A stretch of 64,000 nt of DNA from Nocardia neocaledoniensis. GTDB taxonomy: Bacteria > Actinomycetota > Actinomycetes > Mycobacteriales > Mycobacteriaceae. A program made the position numbers and the translations under genes. Below, piece by piece: positions 17,379 through 25,441 of the stretch (positions within the stretch are counted from its first letter, which is position 1; the number at the start of each line of letters is the position of its first letter). Under the pieces are notes generated by a model, which ran no database searches, was not told the DNA's origin, and saw only the letters and a program-made list of their open reading frames with translations. The stretch spans positions 1 to 64,000 of the forward strand of contig NZ_QGTL01000011.1 of NCBI RefSeq assembly GCF_003182135.1. Reading direction: 5' to 3'.

Positions 17379-18392
17379 ATGAGAACATCCGTGCTCACAG
17401 CCGCGGCGAAAGTCGCGATTTGGACAACAGCCGTCACGATCCTTGCCGGTGCCCTCGTCGCCGGTCCGGCCTGGGCGCAACCCGCTCCGACCGTCAACGG
17501 CGACATCTTCGCCACCGCCGGTCCCCACCCGGTTGCCACGTCCGTGCGAACGAACCCGTGTTCGGCATCGATCTACGGCATGATCAAACACATCGGCGCG
17601 AAACTACTCGGCAACCACGACGACCCGACCTGCACCCAAGCCTTCCCCTACGGGCTGGCCTCACCAATCGGGATCAATACGTATCACCCCGCCGACGTCG
17701 CCGAGATGACCACAGCCCCGCTGGTTGTTCTCATTCCCGGATACGCCGCCGACCCCGGCATGTACGACGCGCTGGCCCGTCACTGGGCCAGCCACGGGTT
17801 CATCGTCACGATCCCCTACGACTACTTCAACTCCATGCCCCACGTCGCCGCCGCCGGCCTGGCCATGGCCATCGTCGCCGATCGTGACCCGAGTTCCCCG
17901 CTCTTCGGCAAGGTCGATCTCGACCACACCATCTTGGCCGGCCACTCCGCTGGCGGCCAGGCCGCTCTGCAGGGCGCCGCGCTGCTGCCGCCGATCGCCC
18001 GTGCCATCGACCCGACCCTCACAATTCGCGGGGTGCTGGCCATCGAACCAGGTCCCCTGGCGCTGGGCTCCTTGCTCACCGTGCCCTCCCTGTTTCTCAC
18101 GGGCAGTAACGACTTCGTCGTCCCGGACTTCGCGTGGGTGCGCTGGTGGCAGTACAACCTGACCTCCCGCGCACCCGCCTGGATCGCCAACGCGCGGGCG
18201 ACCTCGCACGCCAGCCCGATCGACGGCATCGAGCACTTCGCCGCCGCACCCACGGCCACGGCGTGGCTGGCCTACCTCGCATACGACGACGCCGCCGCCA
18301 GGCATCGATTCCTAGGCGCCGACTGGACGCTCCGACACGACCCTGCTTTCCTCACCGCCGAACGCAACGCCCTCGCCGACCAACTCAACTGA
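17379..18392 (+). CDS. Secreted alpha/beta hydrolase (lipase/cutinase-like)
   Basis: A 337-residue exported esterase or lipase. An N-terminal signal peptide ends near AGPAWAQP (about residue 33). The nucleophile is the serine of AGHSAGGQAAL, the oxyanion region is VVLIPGYAADPG, a late aspartate lies in SNDFVVPD and the histidine in GIEHFAA. This pattern is that of the chlorophyllase/PETase-like lipase group. AAAGG precedes the ATG. It lies 148 bp after the CMD gene and 81 bp before a serine hydrolase on the same strand. Substrate is probably an ester or polyester; not determined. Confidence 0.88.
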   Translation: MRTSVLTAAAKVAIWTTAVTILAGALVAGPAWAQPAPTVNGDIFATAGPHPVATSVRTNPCSASIYGMIKHIGAKLLGNHDDPTCTQAFPYGLASPIGINTYHPADVAEMTTAPLVVLIPGYAADPGMYDALARHWASHGFIVTIPYDYFNSMPHVAAAGLAMAIVADRDPSSPLFGKVDLDHTILAGHSAGGQAALQGAALLPPIARAIDPTLTIRGVLAIEPGPLALGSLLTVPSLFLTGSNDFVVPDFAWVRWWQYNLTSRAPAWIANARATSHASPIDGIEHFAAAPTATAWLAYLAYDDAAARHRFLGADWTLRHDPAFLTAERNALADQLN

Positions 18393-18473
18393 CCCCGCAC
18401 CTCGACGGAGTCGGCGGCCAGACAGAACCATCGGATCGCCGACGCCGTCGAGAACACACGATCGGAGGACCTC

Positions 18474-19619
18474 ATGGTCGCTCGTCCAGTCACTGTGCTC
18501 ACCGCTGCCACCGCGCTACTGCTCGGCGCGGCAGGATCACTCGCACCCGCTGCATCCGCCGCACCCACGAGTCCGGCAGCGTCGTGCGCGGAACCCGAAC
18601 CGGGCCGCACTCCCGAGCTCCGCGCCGCCGAAACCGTGGGCATGGATCCAGCTGCGGTCTCCGCGGCGGTGTCCTTCGGCGCTCAGCACCTCGCGCACGC
18701 GGTACAGATCTACCGCCACGGCTGTCTGGTCGGCCAGCACCTGGCAACGTCGGAGATCGCCATGCCGTTGGCCAGTGGCAGCAAAGGAGTCGCCGCGGTC
18801 GCCATCGGGCGCGCGGTCACCCTCGGCTACCTCGGCATCGACGATCCCCTCGCGACCTACTTCCCGGAAGCCGACCCCGCCCATGGCCGAATCACTGTGC
18901 GCCAGATCCTGAACCAGACCAGCGGTATGGCGTTCACCTGGCCGACCGATATCGCTTCCACGGCCGCCGGAACCTCCGTCCACGACGCACTCACCGCCCC
19001 CATCGCCGCCGAGCCGGGCACCACTTTCCTCTACGCGCAGAACGTGCTGGTCCTGCTCGCCGAGATCATTTCCCGCACCACGGGCACCGACTTCCTGGAC
19101 TTTCTCCAGCGGGAAGTGATGGGCCCCATCGGTATCGAGCGCAGCTCGTGGCGGTGGACCGAGGACCCCTCGGGCCATGCCATGGTCAGCGGCGGACTGT
19201 CGATGCGTCCCAGTGATCTCGCCCGGATCGGTCGGTTGCTGCTGCAGAACGGACGATGGGAGAACCGCAACCTCATCGATCCGGCATACATCGAAGCCGC
19301 CACGACACCAAGCAGTGCCAATGGCGGCTACGGATTCCTGTGGTGGCTCAACGCAGGCGAGAGCTACCGAAGCGTCGATGTCCCGGCCCGGTTGCGGACT
19401 CGGCGCGTCTTTCCCGGGCTGCCGGAGGACACCTACGCGTTTTCGGGCGCGCTGGGCCAGTTCGCGGTGATGATCCCCAGCCTCGACATGGTCATCGTCC
19501 GGCTCGGCGTCCCCGACACCTTCGACCCGGCGGATCCGTTCAGCTTCCTGACCGGCACGAGCAATCCGAACAACACCGAACTGTTCGGCAAGGCCGTGGC
19601 GGCTGTCACCGACCGATAG
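18474..19619 (+). CDS. Secreted serine hydrolase, beta-lactamase class C family
   Basis: A 381-residue exported protein: signal peptide to about APAASAAP (residue 31), then a class C/EstB-type fold with nucleophile S101 and K104 (SGSK) and Y187 in LYAQN. Family members are esterases or D-amino peptidases more often than true beta-lactamases. CGGAGG precedes the ATG. It probably acts outside the membrane alongside the preceding hydrolase. A second family member, partial, lies at the right edge. Confidence 0.88.
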   Translation: MVARPVTVLTAATALLLGAAGSLAPAASAAPTSPAASCAEPEPGRTPELRAAETVGMDPAAVSAAVSFGAQHLAHAVQIYRHGCLVGQHLATSEIAMPLASGSKGVAAVAIGRAVTLGYLGIDDPLATYFPEADPAHGRITVRQILNQTSGMAFTWPTDIASTAAGTSVHDALTAPIAAEPGTTFLYAQNVLVLLAEIISRTTGTDFLDFLQREVMGPIGIERSSWRWTEDPSGHAMVSGGLSMRPSDLARIGRLLLQNGRWENRNLIDPAYIEAATTPSSANGGYGFLWWLNAGESYRSVDVPARLRTRRVFPGLPEDTYAFSGALGQFAVMIPSLDMVIVRLGVPDTFDPADPFSFLTGTSNPNNTELFGKAVAAVTDR

Positions 19620-19722
19620 CGCACACGACGGTGCCCGCAACGTCGCGGTCGGTGCCCCACCGGCCAGCCCGGTTCGCTGGGGCTGTGGGTCTTGTTCGCC
19701 CGCGATCTGGTCCGGGCGGTGT

Positions 19723-20098
19723 TCATGCCGTTCTCTCGGTGAAGGTGTCCGCGTGGACGAGGTGGACGAGTTCAGCGCGGATGGCATCGTCGACGCGACA
19801 GGTGAGGCGGCCACGCACGGTGGAGTCGGTGAAGTCCATGAGCGTGCTGACCGTGGTCTGGAGGGGGTGTCTTCCTGCCGCGACATCCAGATCTGGCTTT
19901 CGCCCAGGGTTACGACATGGATGGGGTTGGTGCTCTTCTCGCTGACGAGGCTGCCACCGGGTCGCTGACGGTCTCGAAGCTCATGGCGTCGGCCGTGTCG
20001 TAGCGGACTTCGAAGACTGAGCCGGAATCGTGGGTGAAGCGGTTGATCTTCTGGCACCGGTAGTCGCACCCGCCGCCGAGTTCCACGAAGCCGACGAC
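19723..20098 (-). pseudogene. Frameshifted gene of unknown family
   Basis: Three successive minus-strand pieces in three frames read as one protein: VVGFVELGGGCDYRCQKINR to SFETVSDPVAAS (about 20098-19946), then SEKSTNPIHVVTLGESQIWM (about 19950-19875), then TTVSTLMDFTDSTVRGRL to a stop at 19723 (about 19866-19723). Each stops being protein-like where the next starts, so two frameshifts broke a gene. I do not recognise the family, and no upstream start is left. Confidence 0.55.
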
Positions 20099-20283
20099 GC
20101 CCAACGGACATATAGTAGTCCTCGCCGACGGGCGAAACGCACCCCCAGACACGGACACGAATCGTCCTCGGTGAAGGACATCTGAGTTCCCGCCCGGTCT
20201 TGGGAGGTCGTGCACCTACTTGGCGGAGTTTGCCGCTGGCGAAGAAGGATGAGGAGGTGAACTGTTGAGCTGTAGGTACTTTC

Positions 20284-20318
20284 GGCGGTGAACCGCCTTG
20301 CTGCAACAGATGTTGCAG
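20284..20318. repeat. Two adjacent inverted repeats
   Basis: GGCGGT-GA-ACCGCC (20284-20297) is followed four bases later by CTGCAACA-GA-TGTTGCAG (20301-20318). Both have perfect arms and the same 2-base spacer GA. They lie in DNA without genes and could be operator sites of a lost gene. Confidence 0.5.
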
Positions 20319-20430
20319 TCTGTTCGGCGGCATGAGCACTGCCGGTAGCGAGGGCATTTCCGCTATCAGCTACGGAGCGGCTCCTTCTGAGGGGGTGTCG
20401 TCGATAATCTTCTGACCAGGGAAAACGCCG

Positions 20431-20482
20431 GTCGCAGGTTTGTGACCCCAGGAATCGAACCTGCCCCCACTCCACCTGGGGT
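20431..20482. other. tRNA T-arm-like, pseudoknot-capable sequence
   Basis: Two interlocked perfect inverted repeats: GCAGGTT (20434-20440) with AACCTGC (20458-20464), and ACCCCAGG (20445-20452) with CCTGGGGT (20475-20482), the arrangement of an H-type pseudoknot. The minus strand also reads CAGGTTCGATTCCTG, a canonical tRNA T-arm, but no acceptor, D or anticodon arm can be assembled, so it is not a tRNA gene. The first 20 bases resemble the start of the dispersed repeat (GTCGCAGGTT.GTG.CCC). Confidence 0.5.
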
Positions 20483-20535
20483 TTTGCAGATGTCGCCAGC
20501 CCGGCGTGTGGGCGCGTCGACCCAGAAAGCGCGCT

Positions 20536-20608
20536 GACCTGCGGAATCTGGTGTCGCAGGTTGGTGCCCTCGGCGGGGCACATCGAAAAAGGGAACGCGG
20601 GTGACCTG
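20536..20608 (+). repeat. Structured dispersed repeat, copy B (internally deleted)
   Basis: Starts GACCTGCGGA, contains GTCGCAGGTT.GTGCCCTCGG and ends GGGAACGCGGGTGACCTG, matching the two ends of copies A and C. The middle 120-130 bases, including the second hairpin and the 5-prime arm of the third, are missing. Both ends carry GACCTG. Confidence 0.7.
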
Positions 20609-20826
20609 GTCAGCTGCTCTGGTCGGCTGGTGGTGGAAGCGGATTTCGCCCTGGCTTGAGAAATGACGCAGTCGGTTACAGATCATGCGGTTGACGATCG
20701 AGATGGTCGCGGCACCGACCACGATGTCGGCGCCAACACTGAGAGCTGGGTCGAGAGTGTTCGCCCCAACCTCACCAGCATCAATCCCATGAACAGCCCG
20801 AGCCCGACGGATCGCAGCGCTGAGGA

Positions 20827-21849
20827 TCATTGTCTCGAGGTGGATCCGGCGCGGAATTCACGAGGTCCGACGCCTTTCCATCGGCGGAAGGCTTGGGAGA
20901 AGCTGGTGGCTTCGAGATAGCCGAGACGGTGCGCGATCTGTTCGACGGGGAGTCGTGCGGACACCAGTAGTTCCTCGGCCAAGTGCTCGCGGACTTCGTC
21001 GAGCAGTTGGCGGTAGGAGGTTCGTTCGGCGGCGAGGCGTTTGCGTAGCGTGCGGCCACTCATATGCAAGGTGTCGGCGACAGCATCGAGCGCGGGTGGG
21101 TTCGCTATTTCGGCGAGGAGCCTGTTTCGCACTTGACCGGCGACACCGGTGCGGGCGCGGCGGGATTCGAGCAGGCGGCGACACTGCTCGATCGCGTGTG
21201 CCGCGGTGTGTGGATTGGCGCCCGGCAGCGGTTGGTCGAGCTGGGCGCCGTCGATGACGAGCACAGATTCGGGTGCGTCGAAAGTCGGTGTGTCCCCGAA
21301 GGTTTCCGCATAGTGCGTGACGCCCTCGTCCGGCGGTGGGAACGCGAACTGGACTCGCTTGATCACGTCGAGTTTCGGGGACAATCCGCGCGCGATCGTG
21401 CGGATCGAAGCGGCGTCGCGTTCGATGTAGAACCGGCGCATCGACGGTGGAATATCGGAAGCCTCCAGCACGAGGAGCAGATCGCCGTTGTCGGAGGTCC
21501 TGGAGTGGACCGAGCCCATCGCGAAGGCCAGCTCGACAAAGGTCACACCAATGTCGATTGCTTGGCGCAGGGTGGAGCTGCTGAGCAAGGCGAATCCGTA
21601 GATGCCCTGTTCGCTGAGCTGGAATCGAGACCCCATCTCGAGGCCGGGTTGGCCGGTCGGCACGAGATCGAGCAGGTTGCGGGCTACCGCGAGGTCATGG
21701 CGAGGAGTCACCTCGACCGCCGGGTCGAGCAGCTGCTGCGGGGTCAGTCCGGTGCCGGCCAGACACTGTTCGGCACTTGCGCCGTGGTCGACAGCGATCT
21801 GCGTCATGAGCAGAAGGCTGACGGGCGGCCGGGGCTGATCCCAATCCAT
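20827..21849 (-). CDS. AraC family regulator with AraC-binding-like N-terminal domain
   Basis: A 340-residue regulator. Residues 1 to about 190 form the arabinose-binding-like domain seen in OruR/ArgR-type and mycobacterial VirS-like regulators; the C-terminal 100 residues hold the AraC double helix-turn-helix (ALDAVADTLHMSGRTLRKRL and IAHRLGYLEATSFSQAFRRW). Such proteins usually activate catabolic operons. Its nearest intact neighbour is the acyl-CoA dehydrogenase-enoyl-CoA hydratase pair, divergent across 458 bp that hold an OYE scar. Downstream (20620-20826) there is only a short hydrophobic minus-strand stretch, probably another relic. Confidence 0.9.
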   Translation of the reverse strand: MDWDQPRPPVSLLLMTQIAVDHGASAEQCLAGTGLTPQQLLDPAVEVTPRHDLAVARNLLDLVPTGQPGLEMGSRFQLSEQGIYGFALLSSSTLRQAIDIGVTFVELAFAMGSVHSRTSDNGDLLLVLEASDIPPSMRRFYIERDAASIRTIARGLSPKLDVIKRVQFAFPPPDEGVTHYAETFGDTPTFDAPESVLVIDGAQLDQPLPGANPHTAAHAIEQCRRLLESRRARTGVAGQVRNRLLAEIANPPALDAVADTLHMSGRTLRKRLAAERTSYRQLLDEVREHLAEELLVSARLPVEQIAHRLGYLEATSFSQAFRRWKGVGPREFRAGSTSRQ

Positions 21850-21979
21850 GGGCCTAATCTAGTAACTCTGGTTCCGTTGGGCATCTGTCTGCCACGTCGC
21901 TCGGTTCGTAGCGTTTCACCCATCGGCATGGTGCCGAGTCGAGCGCGTTGACCGCGCCGTCCTGATGGGAATTCGTCCG

Positions 21980-22200
21980 ATGCCAGTGGACCTCGCTTCA
22001 CCCTTGACGCTGCCCAGTGGGGTCAGTCTGCCCAACCGGATCGCCAAGTCCGCGCTCAGTGAGGGCCTCGGCGACCGCGCCAACGCCCCGATGAAAAATC
22101 TCGTCCGGCTCCATCGGCGCTGGGCGTACTCCGGTGCTGATCAGTCAGTTCCTTTCCCTACTCACCATCCGGCGCACGACGAGCGGAGTGGTGATCCGGT
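21980..22200 (+). pseudogene. Scar of an Old Yellow Enzyme gene
   Basis: From the ATG at 21980 about 54 codons match, nearly residue for residue, the N-terminus of the intact OYE at 25442 (DLASPLTLPSGVSLPNRIAK to LVRLHRRWAYSGA). The sequence then jumps, with a frame change, to LISQFLSLLTIRRT, the segment after the active-site HGY in the intact copy (its residues 176-188). About 120 codons are deleted internally and everything after is lost. A recent internal deletion of a paralogue is the simplest explanation. Confidence 0.85.
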
Positions 22201-22307
22201 CAATCGCGCAATCTTCCTCAGTACCTCATCAATTCGGGAATGGTCGGCCGCCCGCGGAAACGCGGATTCGGCACCCGATCTCCTCGTGGATAGAAAGGCT
22301 GAAAACA

Positions 22308-23546
22308 ATGACCATCTGCTTCACTCCGACCGCTGAACAGGTCGAGCTCAAGAATCAAGCCCGCGCGTTCGCGCAGACGTATCTGGCACCCCTGGTCGAG
22401 GAGGTGCGGCGCACCGCCGACCCGTATGAGGCGGCCCTGCTGGTGCGGTCCGCGCACGAGGCCGCCCTCAAAGAAGGCATCATCAAGGGAATGATCCCGG
22501 AGGTTTTCGGCGGGACCATGGGCAGTGGTCTCGACCTCGCCTTGGTCACCGAGGAGCTCGCCGCGGTGATGCCTGATTTCGTCGCCAGTCTCGGCGGAAT
22601 CCTACTCGCGCTGACCCCGGTGTATCTCGGCGGCGACCTGGAACAGATCCAGCGATTCCTGACCCCGTTCCTGGCCGACCATGGGACAGCACAAGCGGTG
22701 ATGGCACTGAGTGAGCCCGCCGGCACCGCGAACTTCGCGGCTCCCGAACCGGCCGAGGGTCTACAGACGGTTGCCGTGCTCGACGGTGACGACTGGGTGA
22801 TCACAGGGGAGAAGCAGTGGTCGGCCAACTTGGCGGGCTGGGACGGCACCGGCCCGGATCTGATGATCGTGGCCTGCGGAACCCCCGGCGGCGTCTCGTT
22901 GATCGGCATCGAACGGCAGCACTTCACCTCCGACAACCTAACTCTGCTCGAAACGCTCGACATGCCCGGCCTCCGCGGACATCTGACCCAGCGGGTCCGG
23001 CTCAACGGAGTCCGCGTGCCGAAGGCCAATCTCGTCGGAGCCGAAGGCGCGGGACCGGAACTCATCTTTGCCGCATTCACCGGTAGCGCCGCAGCGGTGG
23101 GCCTGATGGCGGTAGGAACGATGCGCGCGGCGTTCGACATCGCCTACCGCTTCGCCACCGAACAGACACGCGGAGGTGGGGTGCCGATCATCGAACACCG
23201 GCCGGTCGCCGATGTGCTCACCGACGCCAAAGGACGAATCGAAGCCGTCCGGCTGCTGTCGTGGAAGGCGCTCGACGCGGTCACCAGTGGCGATCCAGCG
23301 GGTCTCGAACTGGCGTTGCATGCCAAGGTATTTGGCTCCGAAACCGCGGTCGATGTCGTTCACAAGCTTTTCCAGGTCGTCGGAGTGCAGGCGTACAACC
23401 GCGGTTTTCCGATTGTCCATCACCTGCTCGACGCGCTTGCCTACCCCGTTTTCGAAGGCGGCAATATCGGTGTTCGTCGCAGGCAGTTGCAGGACATATT
23501 CACGACAGCGGGATGGGACCCGCTGGCGGCCTCGGGATTGTCCTGA
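22308..23546 (+). CDS. Acyl-CoA dehydrogenase
   Basis: A 412-residue flavoprotein of the acyl-CoA dehydrogenase family, normal length. Domains: N-terminal helical domain, middle beta domain with ALSEPAG and ITGEKQWSAN, C-terminal helical domain with MRAAFDIAYRFATEQ. The catalytic base is probably E383 in FEGGN, at the position of YEGT in the classic enzymes. The start at 22308 follows AGAAAGG; the open frame upstream belongs to the OYE scar. It is followed after 40 bp by an enoyl-CoA hydratase, giving two successive beta-oxidation steps. Confidence 0.93.
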   Translation: MTICFTPTAEQVELKNQARAFAQTYLAPLVEEVRRTADPYEAALLVRSAHEAALKEGIIKGMIPEVFGGTMGSGLDLALVTEELAAVMPDFVASLGGILLALTPVYLGGDLEQIQRFLTPFLADHGTAQAVMALSEPAGTANFAAPEPAEGLQTVAVLDGDDWVITGEKQWSANLAGWDGTGPDLMIVACGTPGGVSLIGIERQHFTSDNLTLLETLDMPGLRGHLTQRVRLNGVRVPKANLVGAEGAGPELIFAAFTGSAAAVGLMAVGTMRAAFDIAYRFATEQTRGGGVPIIEHRPVADVLTDAKGRIEAVRLLSWKALDAVTSGDPAGLELALHAKVFGSETAVDVVHKLFQVVGVQAYNRGFPIVHHLLDALAYPVFEGGNIGVRRRQLQDIFTTAGWDPLAASGLS

Positions 23547-23586
23547 ACTGCTGAAAATGTCGCGGACGGTATGAAAGGCTGGCGCA

Positions 23587-24576
23587 ATGGCACATCTGGC
23601 CACAGCGCGATTCGATCGGCTCACGACGGAAATCGTCGGTGCGGTCGCGATCGTACGGATGAACGGCGGACCGCTGGCGATGCTGGACCGGGCGCTGGTC
23701 GGTGACCTAGCGGCCCTGGTCGATATCGCCGATCACGACCCGACCATTCGCGCAGTCGTGCTCACCGGCGACCACCCCGATCGATTCGCCGGTCACGCCG
23801 ACATTCGATGGCTGCAGGAAGGAGCGGACAACAGTCCGTCCCTCAACCGCACAAGTGCATCGCTGGTGATGCGATTCGTTGGCGCCGTCGCCGGATTCGC
23901 CACCTTCCGCAAAGCCTCGGCGCGGACACCGCTGGAAGGCGTCGTCGAACTGGACCGGTTCCACGACACCTTCACGCGCATGAACACCAGCGGCGTCGTC
24001 TACGTCGCGGCGATCAACGGCTCCGCGCTCGGTGGTGGTGCCGAGCTCGCGTGGGCCTGTGATGTCCGAGTTATGGCCGATGATGAGAGCATCTTTCTCG
24101 GCCAGATGGAGATACTGCTCGGATTCAATCCGGGCGGCGGCGCAACTCAGCGACTCACCCACCTCGTCGGAGCGCACCGCGCGCTGACCGCGATCCTGGA
24201 AGGCCGCCCGTTCGGCCCGCAGGAAGCGCTGCGGATCGGGGCGGTCGACGCGGTGGTATCCCGCGATGCCCTGGTGGAGGAGGCGGTTCGTTGCGGCCGA
24301 CAGCTCGGCGCACGCTCGTCCGCGGCGATCGCAGCCGTCAAAAGGGCGGTTTATTTCGGTGCGTCCCAGCCGCTGCACCGAGGACTGCTGCACGAGCGCG
24401 CGGAATTCCTGCAGACCCTCAGCACCCCCGAAGCACAAACCATCATGCGTGACTACGTCCGCGACTACGAAGGGGCCGGACGCCTGCTGCTCTACGACGC
24501 CGACGAGTATTCCCGAGCACGTCTCGAAGGGCGCTGGACCGGACCAGCCGAGAGCTCGCCTCGATCAGACCGATGA
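23587..24576 (+). CDS. Enoyl-CoA hydratase/isomerase family protein
   Basis: Crotonase-fold enzyme expected to hydrate or isomerise the enoyl-CoA made by the preceding dehydrogenase. The oxyanion-hole segments are AGHADIRWLQ and NGSALGGGAELAWACD. At 329 residues it is 60 or more longer than a basic crotonase: there is an insertion of about 35 residues between the two oxyanion segments (FVGAVAGFATFRKASARTPL) and an extended tail. GAAAGG precedes the ATG. Its last 12 bases overlap the tail of the convergent TetR gene. Confidence 0.9.
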   Translation: MAHLATARFDRLTTEIVGAVAIVRMNGGPLAMLDRALVGDLAALVDIADHDPTIRAVVLTGDHPDRFAGHADIRWLQEGADNSPSLNRTSASLVMRFVGAVAGFATFRKASARTPLEGVVELDRFHDTFTRMNTSGVVYVAAINGSALGGGAELAWACDVRVMADDESIFLGQMEILLGFNPGGGATQRLTHLVGAHRALTAILEGRPFGPQEALRIGAVDAVVSRDALVEEAVRCGRQLGARSSAAIAAVKRAVYFGASQPLHRGLLHERAEFLQTLSTPEAQTIMRDYVRDYEGAGRLLLYDADEYSRARLEGRWTGPAESSPRSDR

Positions 24577-25362
24577 CCCGTCCGCTGGTGCTCCCGATCG
24601 CAGTTGACCTTCCGGGCGCTCGGTGAAGGGCAGCGAATCGAGCAGCTCGGTGAGCTGGGTGCGGGCATTGCCGAGAATCGCCGGGTCCAGTCGACCCTCG
24701 GCGTCACGGATTGTCCGTCCGGCGAGGCCTTCGACCAGGATCAGGGTGCCCTGCACAACGGTGGACAGGAGTTCGGTGGTGTCCAGGCGCAGCCTGTCTG
24801 GCCGCACGGCCAGGCCGAAGACGCCGTTCATCGCACCCCACAGGTAGCGAGCGGTGGCTACCGGGTCGACCTCGCGGACGCTGCCATCGGCGACTCCTTC
24901 GGCGATGACCTCGGCGAGCTGATCGATCAGTTCCTCGACCTGATCGGCCAGCAGCAACGCCACTGGGCTCTCGGGGGCGCCGATGCCGAGTCCGGCTTGG
25001 CGCATGTTGATCATCCGGAAAAGCCGCGGTGAGTGCAGGTGGAAGCGCAGATATGCCGTGGCCGTGCCGATCAGCCGATCCATCGGCGGACCCTCGGCGC
25101 GGTAGGCGGCCAGCAGATGGTGCTGGGCGGCGGCGACCGCGCGTTCAACCACGGCCAGGTGGACATCGTCGCGACCGGCGAAGTGTTGATACACCGTCGC
25201 CACCGAAACATCGGCCGCCTCGGCGATCTGGCCGACGGTCACTGCCTCGGAATCGACAGCGAAGAGCTCTTCGGCGGCGTCGACGATGCGCTTGCGCGTG
25301 GCCGCCTTGCGCCTGGCTTGGCGTGGTGACGACGTCGGACTCTCGGGTTGCGGTGCGGCCAT
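24565..25362 (-). CDS. TetR family transcriptional regulator
   Basis: A 265-residue regulator; the ATG at 25362 is chosen over an in-frame GTG at 25368. Helix-turn-helix TVGQIAEAADVSVATVYQHF, then a ligand domain of the TetR_C type and a variable tail. It is divergent from the OYE-aldehyde dehydrogenase genes with an 80-bp gap that contains an obvious palindromic site, so it is the probable repressor of those genes. Confidence 0.92.
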   Translation of the reverse strand: MAAPQPESPTSSPRQARRKAATRKRIVDAAEELFAVDSEAVTVGQIAEAADVSVATVYQHFAGRDDVHLAVVERAVAAAQHHLLAAYRAEGPPMDRLIGTATAYLRFHLHSPRLFRMINMRQAGLGIGAPESPVALLLADQVEELIDQLAEVIAEGVADGSVREVDPVATARYLWGAMNGVFGLAVRPDRLRLDTTELLSTVVQGTLILVEGLAGRTIRDAEGRLDPAILGNARTQLTELLDSLPFTERPEGQLRSGAPADGSSV

Positions 25363-25384
25363 GACCACACAATATCACCCTTGA

Positions 25385-25417
25385 TTCTAAAAGTAGAAGA
25401 CCTCTATAGTTTTAGAA
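25385..25417. promoter_or_regulatory. TetR-type operator in the OYE promoter
   Basis: Perfect arms TTCTAAAA (25385-25392) and TTTTAGAA (25410-25417) enclose 17 bases. Each arm is also half of a local palindrome: TTCTA-AAAG-TAGAA and TCTA-TAGTTT-TAGA, so two tandem dyads are present. The site lies between the divergent TetR start (25362) and OYE start (25442) in unusually AT-rich DNA. Confidence 0.7.
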
Positions 25418-25441
25418 CAACCATCTAGAAAGGTGTTCTTC

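Noticed and set aside
20420..20490. A tRNA gene
   Set aside because: Only a T-arm-like segment can be drawn; no acceptor, D or anticodon arm fits around it.
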